From an uncultured Mediterraneibacter sp. (GTDB lineage: Bacteria > Bacillota > Clostridia > Lachnospirales > Lachnospiraceae), in the NCBI RefSeq assembly GCF_944377805.1, contig NZ_CALWFZ010000002.1, positions 124,001 to 188,000 on the forward strand: a stretch of 64,000 nucleotides of DNA. The letters run 5' to 3'. This document shows positions 26,477 to 35,363 of this stretch, in pieces; the stretch's first letter is position 1, and the number at the start of each line of letters is the position of its first letter. Below the pieces are notes generated by a model, which had not been told where the DNA came from, searched no databases, and saw only the letters and a list, made by a program, of their open reading frames with translations. The translations under genes and the position numbers were made by a program.

Positions 26477-26565
26477 AATAATCAAAGAACCCCGGCATAT
26501 AATGAAATATCTGACAGAATGGAGGAGTCTGAGTTATCGGATCCTCCAGGGAAGAGGGAGACATC

Positions 26566-27108
26566 ATGAAGGTATTTCATACACGGAAGAAGCAGTTTCT
26601 GGCTTTTTTCATGCCGGGTTTTTTTCTGGGGATCATTTATGTTAATTTTATTGCAAAAAAATATATGGCGGAGCCGGGGATATTCAGTGACTACTTTCTG
26701 ACCCAGTTTACATCGGTGCAGATTGACGTCCGGGAATATCTTCTGTATCTTCTCCGTCTGAGGCTTCTGCCTTTATCTGTCCTTGCGGCTTTGTCTTTTA
26801 CAAAGGCGAGGAGGGCTGCTGCAGTTCTGTTTCTGGTTTGGACGGGCTTTTCGGGAGGCGTTCTGATTTCCTGCGCTGCCGCGGGGCTTGGTATCAAAGG
26901 GAGCCTTTTGTGCGTCACCGCCCTGCTCCCACAGTTTTTACTTTACATACCGGCATATCTGATCCTTCTCTGGTACTGTTACAGTGCCCCCGGGGTTCAG
27001 TGGAACAGACAGAAAACGATCTTTGTGATTCTCGCCATGTCAGTGGGAATTATATTGGAACTCTATGTCAATCCCGTACTGGTTAAAGCGTTTCTCTCTG
27101 TGCTTTAG
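26566..27108 (+). CDS. Stage II sporulation protein M-like membrane protein
   Basis: A 180-residue polytopic membrane protein with about five hydrophobic helices: FMPGFFLGIIYVNFI, LLPLSVLAALSF, AVLFLVWTGFSGGVLI, LLPQFLLYIPAYLILLWYC and IFVILAMSVGIILELYVNPV. The helix pattern and the closing LELYVNPVLVK resemble SpoIIM, part of the DMP peptidoglycan machine for engulfment. The position after a nudF-like gene agrees with Bacillus gene order. Sequence identity by eye is modest, so the family call is moderate. Its last 26 bases overlap the opposing flippase gene. Confidence 0.65.
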   Translation: MKVFHTRKKQFLAFFMPGFFLGIIYVNFIAKKYMAEPGIFSDYFLTQFTSVQIDVREYLLYLLRLRLLPLSVLAALSFTKARRAAAVLFLVWTGFSGGVLISCAAAGLGIKGSLLCVTALLPQFLLYIPAYLILLWYCYSAPGVQWNRQKTIFVILAMSVGIILELYVNPVLVKAFLSVL

Positions 27109-28414
27109 GAGCGTGAAAAAGGATCGCGGCCACGGCAAGGACGGACACAGCCAGCTGGCTGACGAGAAGCCCCCAGAGATAGCCAAGCATTCCAAATCTG
27201 GGGATTGCCAGGAATACCCCCGCAATCCGAATGAGGAGTCCGCTCATATTGATCAGAAAGCTGTGGCCGGTTTTCCCGTATCCGTTGATGGCGCTGATCA
27301 GAGCCGTGTTTGTATATAGGAACGGACAGATCCATGCCAGGGTGAGAATGAATCTGCCGGCTGTGGCGCTGTGAAAGAGCAGTTCTCCGATCTGCCGGCC
27401 GAAGATGAGAAAAAAGAGACAGCAGGCAAGACCAAGCATAAGACAGCTTCCTACTGCCTTTTTCAGCAGCTTCAGCACGGATGCGCGGTTGCCTGACGCA
27501 TTGGTGGCGCTGACAGCGGGAAGAAGCACTGTTCCCACGGAGTTTGTGATGGCTGAGGGAAAGAGAATGCAGGGAAGCGCCATGCCGGTCAGCACTCCGT
27601 ATAAGCTAAGTGAGTCAGCTGTGCTCAGGCCGTACAGTTTCAGGCAGACAGGGATAGAAGCGGCTTCTATGCTCTGCAGTAGGGTCAGCGCTGTTCTGTT
27701 TGCTGTCAGCGGGAGGGAGAGCGTGACCAGATCCCGCAGATCCGCGGCTGTTCTCCTGGAAAGAACCGGACGGAACCGGTTCCTGCTGCGTGACAGACTG
27801 CGGGCGGAAAAAAGAGCGGCAGCGAACTCCCCGGCTACAATACCTGCGGCGGCAAGGCTGATAGAGGGCTTCCATCCGCCGTTCTGCATCGCGAGAAAAA
27901 TCAGGATAACTGTGAGAACCCGCACAGTCTGCTCGATTAACTGACTGATGGCGGGCAGTTTCGCGTTCTGCAGTCCGAAGCTGTAGCCGCAGATACAGCT
28001 GTGGATGGCAGCACAGGGAAGGGCGTAGGATATAATCAGGATCAGCTTTGCACAGCGGATGTCTCCTAAAAAGGAGGAGGCGATCAGCGGAGCATTGTTC
28101 TGTATGACAATAATTTCAAGAAAAGAAATCACCATTGTGAGGCAGAGGGCGATCGCCAGAATATTCCTGGCTTCGTCTGCTTTTCCAAGAGAAACCTTTC
28201 TCGCGGTGAGGCTCGATACGGCTGTCTGGAGCCCTGCGGTGCTTATAGAGAGACAGAGCGTGTACAGGGGGAAGATGAGCTGATAGAGACCTACGCTCTC
28301 CTCCCCGAAGGAATGACTGAGAAAAATGCGGAAAAAGAAGCCGAGTATACGGCTTATGAATCCCGCGGCCGTCAGGATGACAGCGCCCTGAAAGAGTTTT
28401 CGTTCTGTAACCAT
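27083..28414 (-). CDS. SpoVB-like polysaccharide/lipid II flippase-family membrane protein
   Basis: A 443-residue membrane protein of the MOP superfamily with about 12-14 helices. The N-terminus (GAVILTAAGFISRILGFFFR) and the segments GLYQLIFPLYTLCLSISTAGL and SGNRASVLKLLKKAVGS match SpoVB/YtgP-type exporters, which serve spore cortex or wall precursor transport. GAGGTGG lies 6 bases from the ATG at 28414; an upstream in-frame GTG (28423) has no ribosome binding site. It overlaps the convergent SpoIIM-like gene by 26 bases. Confidence 0.82.
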   Translation of the reverse strand: MVTERKLFQGAVILTAAGFISRILGFFFRIFLSHSFGEESVGLYQLIFPLYTLCLSISTAGLQTAVSSLTARKVSLGKADEARNILAIALCLTMVISFLEIIVIQNNAPLIASSFLGDIRCAKLILIISYALPCAAIHSCICGYSFGLQNAKLPAISQLIEQTVRVLTVILIFLAMQNGGWKPSISLAAAGIVAGEFAAALFSARSLSRSRNRFRPVLSRRTAADLRDLVTLSLPLTANRTALTLLQSIEAASIPVCLKLYGLSTADSLSLYGVLTGMALPCILFPSAITNSVGTVLLPAVSATNASGNRASVLKLLKKAVGSCLMLGLACCLFFLIFGRQIGELLFHSATAGRFILTLAWICPFLYTNTALISAINGYGKTGHSFLINMSGLLIRIAGVFLAIPRFGMLGYLWGLLVSQLAVSVLAVAAILFHAPKAQRETL

Positions 28415-28488
28415 AGAGGCCACCTCTGTTTGAAGTGTCTGAGTATTTGGATATGACAGACTTTTTACAACATATGTCAGTTCGTATC

Positions 28489-28517
28489 TTGACAGAACCG
28501 GTAAATGGTGATATTCT
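28489..28517 (+). promoter_or_regulatory. Promoter of the rrf2-iscS-iscU operon
   Basis: TTGACA at 28489-28494 and TATTCT at 28512-28517 with a 17-base spacer. Confidence 0.7.
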
Positions 28518-28526
28518 ACAAAAGTA

Positions 28527-28563
28527 ATTCCTAGTAAAAAGATAGGGAATAAAATACTAGGAA
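28527..28563 (+). promoter_or_regulatory. Probable Rrf2 operator (inverted repeats)
   Basis: TTCCTAGTA (28528-28536) and TACTAGGAA (28555-28563) form a perfect 9-base inverted repeat. A third half-site, TAGGGAAT (28543-28550), pairs with ATTCCTA (28527-28533). The position just after the promoter suits autorepression by the Rrf2 protein encoded next. Confidence 0.6.
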
Positions 28564-28600
28564 ATGAAACACAGGAAATAAATACAGGGAAGGTGAGAGC

Positions 28601-29059
28601 GTGAAACTGTCTACAAAAGGAAGATACGGACTTCGTGCTTTGATTGACCTTGCGCAGTACAGTGATGAGGAAAGCCCGGTATCGATTACGAGTATTTCTG
28701 CCCGTCAGGACATATCAGAGCGCTACCTGGAACAGCTTATGTCCATGCTGAAAAAGGCGGGGCTGGTCAGAAGTATCAGAGGAGCCGGAGGAGGTTATGT
28801 GCTTGCAAAGGATATGACGGACATTTCCGTAGGTGATATTTTAAGGGCGCTGGAAGGCAGTCTGGAGCCTGTGGAATGCCCCGGACTGGAATCGGACGAG
28901 GGGTGCAGTGTCTCGGACAGCTGCGTCACAAAATACGTCTGGAAGCGGATTAACGACAGCATCAATCAGACGGTGGATGAGATCCGGCTCGATCAGCTGG
29001 TGGCCGAGAGCAGGAAAAAAGGATGCGCGGGAATGGAGCGAAGATTGTGTAAAAACTGA
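28601..29059 (+). CDS. Rrf2 family transcriptional regulator (IscR/CymR-like)
   Basis: A 152-residue winged-helix regulator. The N-terminal pattern KLSTKGRYGLRALIDLAQY and the recognition region ISARQDISERYLEQLMSMLKKAGLVRSIRGAGGGY are classic Rrf2. Three Cys (CPGLESDEGCSVSDSC) in the region where IscR binds its Fe-S cluster suggest cluster sensing; CymR lacks these. Placement before iscS and iscU supports an IscR-like role. It starts with GTG at 28601, with GGGAAGGTG before it. It probably controls its own operon through the inverted repeats upstream. Confidence 0.9.
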   Translation: MKLSTKGRYGLRALIDLAQYSDEESPVSITSISARQDISERYLEQLMSMLKKAGLVRSIRGAGGGYVLAKDMTDISVGDILRALEGSLEPVECPGLESDEGCSVSDSCVTKYVWKRINDSINQTVDEIRLDQLVAESRKKGCAGMERRLCKN

Positions 29060-29111
29060 CGGTTTGAATCAGAATATAAGATAAGAGACAGAGAGTACAT
29101 GGAGGTATAAT

Positions 29112-30311
29112 ATGGAAAAGGTGATTTATCTGGATAATGCGGCTACAACAAAGACTGCCCCGGAGGTTGTGGAGGCGATGCTGCCTTATTTTACGGAGCA
29201 TTATGGTAATCCGTCCAGCGTTTACGGATTTGCCGCGGCGAATAAAGAAGAGATCATGAAACAGAGAGATATCATCGCCGGCGTTCTGGGAGCAAAGGCT
29301 GACGAAATCTATTTTACCGCAGGTGGAACGGAGGCGGACAACTGGGCGCTTATAGCCACGGCTGAGGCCTATGCATCAAAAGGAAAGCATATTATAACAA
29401 GCAGGATCGAACACCATGCGATCCTTCATACATGCCAGTATCTGGAAAAACGGGGCTACGAAGTGACATATCTGGATGTGGATGAGAACGGGCTTGTCGA
29501 TCCGGCGTCAGTGGAGAAAGCAATCCGCCCGGATACGATTCTGGTGTCGGTTATGGCAGCCAACAATGAGATCGGAACGATCGAGCCCGTCGCTGAGATC
29601 GGAAAGATCGCGCATGAGCACGGGGTTCTGTTCCACACAGACGCAGTGCAGGCATTTACCCATGTGCCGATCAATGTGGATGAGTGCAGCATTGATATGC
29701 TCAGCGCCAGCGGTCACAAGTTAAACGGCCCTAAAGGGATCGGTTTCCTGTACATCAGAAAAGGCGTGAAGATCCGTTCCCTTATTCACGGTGGCGCCCA
29801 GGAGCGGAGACGCCGTGCCGGTACAGAGAATGTTCCGGGGATCATCGGTCTTGGGAAAGCGGTGGAACTCTCGGCAGGCTCGATGGAGGAACGGGCCAGG
29901 AGAGAATGTGAGTTAAGAGATTACCTCATCAGCCGCATTGAAAAAGAGATTCCATACTGCCGGCTCAACGGCGACAGACAGAAACGGCTTCCGAACAATG
30001 TGAACTTCAGTTTCCAGTTTATTGAGGGAGAGTCACTGCTTATTATGCTGGACATGAAAGGAATCTGCGCCTCGAGCGGCTCGGCCTGTACTTCCGGTTC
30101 TCTTGATCCCTCCCATGTACTATTGGCTATCGGGCTTCCTCATGAGATTGCCCACGGATCGCTTCGCATCACACTGGGAGAGGAGACGACGAAAGAGGAT
30201 CTGGACTATGTCGTAGATAACTTAAAAGACATCGTGGCGCAGCTTCGGAGCATGTCGCCGCTGTATGAAGATTTTGTAAATAAACAGAAAAAAACACCAA
30301 AAGAAGCATAG
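29112..30311 (+). CDS. iscS: Cysteine desulfurase (NifS/IscS family)
   Basis: A 399-residue PLP enzyme that removes sulfur from cysteine for Fe-S clusters and tRNA thiolation. It starts YLDNAATTKTAPEVV; the PLP lysine is in SASGHKLNGPKG (about 204) and the persulfide cysteine in SSGSACTSGSLDPSHVL (about 325). The long loop after it is of the group I (IscS/NifS) type. TGGAGGT precedes the ATG. It lies between the Rrf2 regulator and iscU, and supplies both iscU and mnmA in the same operon. Confidence 0.96.
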   Translation: MEKVIYLDNAATTKTAPEVVEAMLPYFTEHYGNPSSVYGFAAANKEEIMKQRDIIAGVLGAKADEIYFTAGGTEADNWALIATAEAYASKGKHIITSRIEHHAILHTCQYLEKRGYEVTYLDVDENGLVDPASVEKAIRPDTILVSVMAANNEIGTIEPVAEIGKIAHEHGVLFHTDAVQAFTHVPINVDECSIDMLSASGHKLNGPKGIGFLYIRKGVKIRSLIHGGAQERRRRAGTENVPGIIGLGKAVELSAGSMEERARRECELRDYLISRIEKEIPYCRLNGDRQKRLPNNVNFSFQFIEGESLLIMLDMKGICASSGSACTSGSLDPSHVLLAIGLPHEIAHGSLRITLGEETTKEDLDYVVDNLKDIVAQLRSMSPLYEDFVNKQKKTPKEA

Positions 30312-30346
30312 ATAATAACCGGAAAAGAAAAAAGGAGGAAACTAAT

Positions 30347-30784
30347 ATGTACACTGAGAAAGTAATGGATCATTTTCAGCATCCGAGAAATGTAGGGGAG
30401 ATAGAAGACGCAAGCGGCGTGGGAACAGTAGGTAATGCAAAGTGCGGAGATATCATGAGAATTTATCTTGATATTGACGAGAATCAGATCATCCGCGACG
30501 TGAAGTTTAAGACATTTGGCTGCGGAGCGGCAGTAGCTACGAGCAGCATGGCGACAGAGCTGGTGAAAGGAAAGAACATTCAGGAGGCAATGAAGGTGAC
30601 AAACAAAGCGGTTATGGAGGCTCTCGACGGACTTCCGCCGGTGAAGGTGCATTGTTCCCTGCTCGCGGAAGAGGCGATTCACGCCGCTCTGTGGGATTAT
30701 GCAGAAAAGAACGGGATTCAGATCGAGGGTCTTGAAAAACCGAAGAATGATATTCATGAGGATGAGGAAGAAGAGGAGTATTGA
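30347..30784 (+). CDS. iscU: Fe-S cluster assembly scaffold IscU/NifU
   Basis: A 145-residue scaffold. The three cluster ligands are Cys33 (NAKCGD), Cys59 (FGCGAA) and Cys103 (KVHCSLLAEEAI), with Asp35 beside the first, as in IscU. The last ~15 residues are strongly acidic (EDEEEEEY), an extension seen in Clostridia. AAAGGAGG precedes the ATG. Its stop overlaps the next start by one base (TGATG). Confidence 0.95.
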   Translation: MYTEKVMDHFQHPRNVGEIEDASGVGTVGNAKCGDIMRIYLDIDENQIIRDVKFKTFGCGAAVATSSMATELVKGKNIQEAMKVTNKAVMEALDGLPPVKVHCSLLAEEAIHAALWDYAEKNGIQIEGLEKPKNDIHEDEEEEEY

Positions 30785-31854
30785 TGAGCAAAGTTGTCGT
30801 GGGAATGTCAGGGGGCGTAGACTCTTCTGTGGCAGCGCATCTTCTGAAGCAGCAGGGGCATGAAGTAATCGGAGTGACAATGCAGATCTGGCAGGATGAG
30901 GACATATGTTCTCTGGAGGAAAACGGCGGCTGCTGTGGTCAGAGCGCTGTAAATGACGCCAGGAGAGTGGCGTCATCTCTGGAAATTCCATACTATGTCA
31001 TGAACTTCAAAAAAGAGTTCAGGGAAAATGTGATCGACTATTTCACGGAAGAATACCTCTCCGGCAGGACGCCGAATCCATGTATTGCCTGTAACCGGTA
31101 TGTGAAGTGGGAAGCCCTTCTCAATCGGAGTATGGCGATTGGAGCCGATTATATTGCCACCGGACATTACGCGCGGGTAGAACAGCTTGAAAACGGCCGT
31201 TACGCTCTGCGGCGCTCTTCCACGCTGGCAAAAGATCAGACTTATGCGCTTTATAATCTGACTCAGGAGCAGCTCAAACGTACTCTGATGCCGGTGGGAG
31301 CCTACTCGAAAGATGAGATTCGCTCTATTGCGGCAGAGATCGGTCTTCTCGTGGCGGACAAGCCGGACAGCCAGGACATCTGTTTTGTTCCCGACGGCGA
31401 CTATGCCTCCTTTATAAAGGAAAATACGGATCAGCAGATCCGGCCGGGAAATTTCGTCTCGCCTGAGGGAAAGGTGCTGGGACAGCATAAGGGAATCATA
31501 CATTATACCGTAGGACAGAGAAAAGGTCTCGGCCTGGCTCTGGGGTATCCGGCGTTCGTGCTTGAGATTCGACCGGAATCCAATGAGATTGTTGTCGGTA
31601 CTTACGAGGAGTCTCTGACGAATGTTGTGCGCGCGGAGCATGTGAATTTCATGTCGGTTGAGACGCTCACGGAACCAAAGAGAGTTTTTGCGAAGATTCG
31701 TTATAATCATAAAGGCGCCTGGTGTACGGTAGAGAAAGACGGAAAAGACAGCATTGTCTGTTGTTTTGAAGAGCCTCAGCGGGCGGTGACACCGGGGCAG
31801 GCACTTGTACTCTATGACGGAGATTATGTACTGGGTGGAGGAACGATACGATGA
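30784..31854 (+). CDS. mnmA: tRNA-specific 2-thiouridylase MnmA
   Basis: A 356-residue MnmA, which makes the 2-thiouridine at wobble position 34 of tRNA-Lys, -Glu and -Gln. The PP-loop is SGGVDSS (9-15); the catalytic cysteines are in NPCIACNRYVKW and SQDICFVPDG; GQRKGLGLA marks the C-terminal barrel. It uses sulfur from IscS encoded two genes earlier. An ATG at 30784 overlaps the iscU stop; the TTG three bases earlier is in frame but unlikely. It overlaps the next gene by 4 bases. Confidence 0.96.
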   Translation: MSKVVVGMSGGVDSSVAAHLLKQQGHEVIGVTMQIWQDEDICSLEENGGCCGQSAVNDARRVASSLEIPYYVMNFKKEFRENVIDYFTEEYLSGRTPNPCIACNRYVKWEALLNRSMAIGADYIATGHYARVEQLENGRYALRRSSTLAKDQTYALYNLTQEQLKRTLMPVGAYSKDEIRSIAAEIGLLVADKPDSQDICFVPDGDYASFIKENTDQQIRPGNFVSPEGKVLGQHKGIIHYTVGQRKGLGLALGYPAFVLEIRPESNEIVVGTYEESLTNVVRAEHVNFMSVETLTEPKRVFAKIRYNHKGAWCTVEKDGKDSIVCCFEEPQRAVTPGQALVLYDGDYVLGGGTIR

Positions 31855-32687
31855 AACCGGATGGCGGGATGATACGCGGAGATTTTCATATGCATACGGA
31901 GTTTTCAACGGACAGTGAGGCTTCTGTCCGCTCAATGCTGGATTCGGCCGTTGAAAGAGGGCTTCTCACAGTCTGCGTCACAGATCATTTGGATAAAGAT
32001 TATCCGCCGGATGAGGAACTGGGTCCAGATCCTTTTCAGCTGGAACTTGATCGGTATTTTGATATGCTGACCGGCCTTCGCGAAGAATACAGAGGAGAGC
32101 TGGATATAAGAATCGGCGTGGAGCTCGGGATGCAGCCTCATCTGGGAGCGGTATATGAGGAGCTTGTAGCAAATTATCCGTTTGACTTTGTCATTGGATC
32201 CCTCCATCTCATTCACGGGATGGATCCGTATTACGGCAGAATCTTTGAGGGGCGCTCTGATCAGGAGGTGTACCGGGAAGCATTCCGGGAGACGCTTGAC
32301 TGCCTGGATCGAATACATTCTTTCGATGTCCTGGGGCATCTTGACTATGTGGTGCGTTACGGGAGACATCAGGCCCTGGAGTACTCATACCGCAAATTTG
32401 CTGACGAGATCGACGAGATACTCAGGCCTCTGATCCGGCAGGGCAGAGGGCTGGAGATGAATATGGGAGGGCTCAAATATGGTCTGGGATTCGCTAATCC
32501 TCATCCCGATGTGCTCAAAAGATACCGGGAGCTTGGCGGAGAGATCGTAACCATTGGATCGGACGCACACAGACCGGAACATATTGCCTATGATTTTGAG
32601 CAGGCGGGAGATATTCTGAAAATGTGCGGATTTCGCTATTACGCGGAGTTCTCACAGAGAAAGCCTGATTTCAGACCGATTCCCTGA
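31851..32687 (+). CDS. PHP-domain phosphatase, histidinol-phosphatase (HisK/HisJ) type
   Basis: A 278-residue PHP protein. The metal motifs are DFHMHTEFSTDSE at the N-terminus, TDHLD, the Glu in GVELGMQPH, GSLHLIHG, DVLGHLDYVVRYG and GSDAHRPEHI. The family removes phosphate from histidinol phosphate, but no his genes are adjacent, so the substrate is unproven. An ATGA overlap couples it to mnmA. No terminator is clear after it; the gap promoter follows. Confidence 0.85.
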   Translation: MKPDGGMIRGDFHMHTEFSTDSEASVRSMLDSAVERGLLTVCVTDHLDKDYPPDEELGPDPFQLELDRYFDMLTGLREEYRGELDIRIGVELGMQPHLGAVYEELVANYPFDFVIGSLHLIHGMDPYYGRIFEGRSDQEVYREAFRETLDCLDRIHSFDVLGHLDYVVRYGRHQALEYSYRKFADEIDEILRPLIRQGRGLEMNMGGLKYGLGFANPHPDVLKRYRELGGEIVTIGSDAHRPEHIAYDFEQAGDILKMCGFRYYAEFSQRKPDFRPIP

Positions 32688-32750
32688 AGTTTTCCCGCTC
32701 CCCGGCAGAAACGCGCATGTTAAATATAACCATAAATTAATATTTAGGTC

Positions 32751-32779
32751 TTGAATTTTTGTTTTCGTTTTAGTACAAT
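32751..32779 (+). promoter_or_regulatory. gap promoter
   Basis: TTGAAT at 32751-32756 and TACAAT at 32774-32779 with a 17-base spacer. Confidence 0.75.
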
Positions 32780-32790
32780 ATTTCTAGTTG

Positions 32791-32827
32791 ATGAGTCCTT
32801 AACAACTGCCGTGTTTTAAGGATTCAT
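32791..32827 (+). promoter_or_regulatory. Stem-loop in the gap mRNA leader
   Basis: ATGAGTCCTTAA (32791-32802) pairs with TTAAGGATTCAT (32816-32827), with one G-U pair, around a 13-base loop. It lies near the predicted 5' end of the transcript and has no T run, so an mRNA-stabilising role is more likely than termination. Confidence 0.55.
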
Positions 32828-32881
32828 TGCCATGACTGGTACACAGTCAAATATTTTTTAAACTTTTAGGAGGAATTAATC

Positions 32882-33901
32882 ATGGCAGTAAAAGTAGCGA
32901 TTAATGGATTTGGACGTATCGGACGTCTCGCTTTCAGACAGATGTTTGGAGCAGAAGGATTTGAGATCGTGGCAATCAACGACCTTACATCCCCGAAAAT
33001 GCTGGCTCACTTACTGAAATATGACTCAACACAGGGCAGATATGCACTGGCTGACAAAGTTGAGGCAGGAGAGGATTCCATCACTGTTGACGGAAAAGAG
33101 ATCAAAATCTATGCTGAGGCTGATGCTAACAAACTTCCGTGGGGAGAGATCGGTGTTGACGTAGTTCTTGAGTGTACAGGATTCTACACAAAGAAAGAGA
33201 AAGCTCAGGCACACATCAATGCAGGCGCTAAGAAAGTTATCATCTCCGCTCCGGCTGGAAATGACCTTCCGACAATCGTTTACAATGTAAACCACGAGAC
33301 ACTGACAAAGGATGACGACATCATTTCTGCAGCATCCTGTACAACAAACTGCCTCGCTCCGATGGCTAAGGCTCTGAACGACCTCGTACCGATCAAATCC
33401 GGTATCATGTGTACAATCCACGCTTACACAGGCGATCAGATGACACTTGACGGACCGCAGAGAAAAGGCGATCTGAGAAGATCCCGTGCGGCAGCAGTAA
33501 ACATTGTGCCGAACAGCACAGGAGCAGCTAAGGCAATCGGCCTTGTTATTCCGGAACTGAACGGCAAACTGATCGGTTCTGCTCAGCGTGTTCCGACTCC
33601 GACCGGATCAACAACAATCCTGACAGCAGTTGTTGAGGGTGAAGTTACAGTTGATCAGATCAATGCGGCTATGAAAGCAGCTGCTAACGAGTCTTACGGC
33701 TACAACGAGGATGAGATCGTATCCAGCGACATCGTTGGCATGACATACGGTTCTCTGTTCGACGCTACACAGACAATGGCTCTGCCGACAGGCGATGGAA
33801 ATACAGAGGTTCAGGTTGTTTCATGGTATGACAACGAGAACTCTTACACAAGCCAGATGGTAAGAACAATCAAATATTTCGGAAAACTGCTTGAGGCTTA
33901 A
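32882..33901 (+). CDS. gap: Glyceraldehyde-3-phosphate dehydrogenase
   Basis: A 339-residue GAPDH, oxidising glyceraldehyde 3-phosphate with NAD. The Rossmann start is [15 protein letters not shown]; the catalytic Cys is in [13 protein letters not shown] (about 153); the His and phosphate sites are in [10 protein letters not shown] and [12 protein letters not shown]. Codon use is narrow (for example ACA, GCT, CTG) as in highly expressed genes. AGGAGG lies just before the ATG. A terminator separates it from pgk. Confidence 0.98.
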   Translation: MAVKVAINGFGRIGRLAFRQMFGAEGFEIVAINDLTSPKMLAHLLKYDSTQGRYALADKVEAGEDSITVDGKEIKIYAEADANKLPWGEIGVDVVLECTGFYTKKEKAQAHINAGAKKVIISAPAGNDLPTIVYNVNHETLTKDDDIISAASCTTNCLAPMAKALNDLVPIKSGIMCTIHAYTGDQMTLDGPQRKGDLRRSRAAAVNIVPNSTGAAKAIGLVIPELNGKLIGSAQRVPTPTGSTTILTAVVEGEVTVDQINAAMKAAANESYGYNEDEIVSSDIVGMTYGSLFDATQTMALPTGDGNTEVQVVSWYDNENSYTSQMVRTIKYFGKLLEA

Positions 33902-33962
33902 TTCATTCCAATTAATGAGGACAAGCTCTCAGAAGATTATTCTGAATCATTGACTCACAATG

Positions 33963-33999
33963 GGGTCCGGTCTTATTGTAGGACCGGATCCTGTTTTTT
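33963..33999 (+). terminator. Terminator between gap and pgk
   Basis: GGGTCCGGTC/GACCGGATCC (33963-33972 with 33982-33991, one G-U pair) followed by TGTTTTTT. No good promoter is visible before pgk, so readthrough probably feeds pgk and tpiA. Confidence 0.85.
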
Positions 34000-34040
34000 G
34001 TGAAGGCGATGAGCCAAGTCCGGACTTGCCCGAGATCTTG
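34000..34040. repeat. Dispersed ~41-bp element, copy A
   Basis: This stretch begins GTGAAGGCGA at the end of the gap terminator T run and matches 50541-50582 at about 36 of 42 positions with a one-base gap. It contains the palindrome CAAGTCCGGACTTG (34015-34028). Confidence 0.65.
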
Positions 34041-34071
34041 GCGCACACTAATTATGTAGGAGGCTATTAAA

Positions 34072-35271
34072 ATGGCAGCACTTAACAAAAAATCAGTTGA
34101 CGACATCAACGTAAAAGGTAAAAGAGTTCTTGTAAGATGTGACTTTAACGTACCGCTTCAGGACGGAAAGATCACTGATGAGAACCGTATCGTGGCAGCT
34201 CTGCCGACGATCAAGAAACTGATCGCTGACGGAGGAAAAGTCATCCTCTGCTCACATCTTGGAAAACCAAAGGGAGAGCCGAAGCCGGAGCTGTCTCTTG
34301 CACCGGTTGCTGTAAGGCTTTCCGAGCTGCTCGGACAGGAGGTTAAATTCGCGGCGGATCCGGAAGTAGTAGGTCCGAACGCCAAGGCAGCTGTGGAAGC
34401 TATGAAGGACGGAGACGTTGTGCTTCTTGAAAATACACGTTACAGAGCCGAGGAGACAAAGAACGGAGAGGCGTTCTCCAAAGAACTGGCTTCTCTGTGC
34501 GATATATTTGTAAACGACGCGTTCGGTACGGCTCACAGAGCTCACTGCTCAAACGTAGGCGTTACTCAGTATGTGGATACAGCGGCAGTCGGATATCTGA
34601 TGCAGAAAGAGATCGATTTCCTTGGCAACGCTGTGGAGAACCCGGAGAGACCGTTCGTGGCTATTCTCGGCGGTTCTAAAGTTTCCAGTAAGATTTCTGT
34701 TATTAACAATCTCCTTGAGAAAGTGGATACTCTGATCATCGGCGGCGGAATGTGCTATACATTCACAAAAGCTCAGGGAGGAAACGTAGGAACATCTCTT
34801 CTCGAGGAAGATTACCTCCAGTATGCTCTTGATATGATCAAGAAAGCGGAAGAGAAAGGCGTAAAACTTCTTCTTCCTGTAGACGCGGTTGCGGCGGACG
34901 CTTTTTCTAACGATGCGAATACAAAAGTAGTGGCTCAGGGAGAGATTCCGGAAGGCTGGATGGGACTGGATATCGGACCGAAGAGCGCAGAGATGTTTGC
35001 CGACGCTGTAAAATCTGCTAAGACAGTCGTATGGAACGGACCGATGGGATGCTTTGAGATGTCCAAGTTCGCAGGAGGAACCAAGGCGGTTGCAGAGGCT
35101 CTGGCAAATACAGACGCAGTGACAATCATCGGAGGCGGTGACTCCGCAGCGGCAGTAAACCAGCTTGGTTACGGAGATAAGATGACTCACATCTCAACAG
35201 GCGGCGGTGCTTCCCTTGAGTTCCTGGAAGGAAAGGAACTGCCGGGTGTAGCAGCAGCAAACGATAAGTAA
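34072..35271 (+). CDS. pgk: Phosphoglycerate kinase
   Basis: A 399-residue PGK of normal length, making ATP from 1,3-bisphosphoglycerate. The signature [19 protein letters not shown] is near the N-terminus, followed by [38 protein letters not shown] and the C-terminal GGGDSAAAV and [24 protein letters not shown] precedes the ATG. Part of the gap-pgk-tpiA-gpmI glycolytic run. Confidence 0.98.
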   Translation: MAALNKKSVDDINVKGKRVLVRCDFNVPLQDGKITDENRIVAALPTIKKLIADGGKVILCSHLGKPKGEPKPELSLAPVAVRLSELLGQEVKFAADPEVVGPNAKAAVEAMKDGDVVLLENTRYRAEETKNGEAFSKELASLCDIFVNDAFGTAHRAHCSNVGVTQYVDTAAVGYLMQKEIDFLGNAVENPERPFVAILGGSKVSSKISVINNLLEKVDTLIIGGGMCYTFTKAQGGNVGTSLLEEDYLQYALDMIKKAEEKGVKLLLPVDAVAADAFSNDANTKVVAQGEIPEGWMGLDIGPKSAEMFADAVKSAKTVVWNGPMGCFEMSKFAGGTKAVAEALANTDAVTIIGGGDSAAAVNQLGYGDKMTHISTGGGASLEFLEGKELPGVAAANDK

Positions 35272-35293
35272 AAAGCCTGGTTCGGCGCACTTG

Positions 35294-35333
35294 GCGAGGT
35301 ATTTTTGAGTTTGCTAAAGCGAATATACCCCGC
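35294..35333 (+). promoter_or_regulatory. Stem-loop between pgk and tpiA
   Basis: GCGAGGTAT (35294-35302) pairs with ATACCCCGC (35325-35333) with one mismatch, enclosing a smaller TTTGC/GCGAA stem. No T run follows. It may stabilise or process the glycolytic mRNA. Confidence 0.4.
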
Positions 35334-35363
35334 TGAAAGTTTAATGAATAGGAGATAAGAAAA

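Noticed and set aside
34026-34054. TTGCCC/TAATTA as a pgk promoter
   Set aside because: The spacing is 17 but the -10 matches the consensus at only two positions, and it lies in the dispersed repeat.
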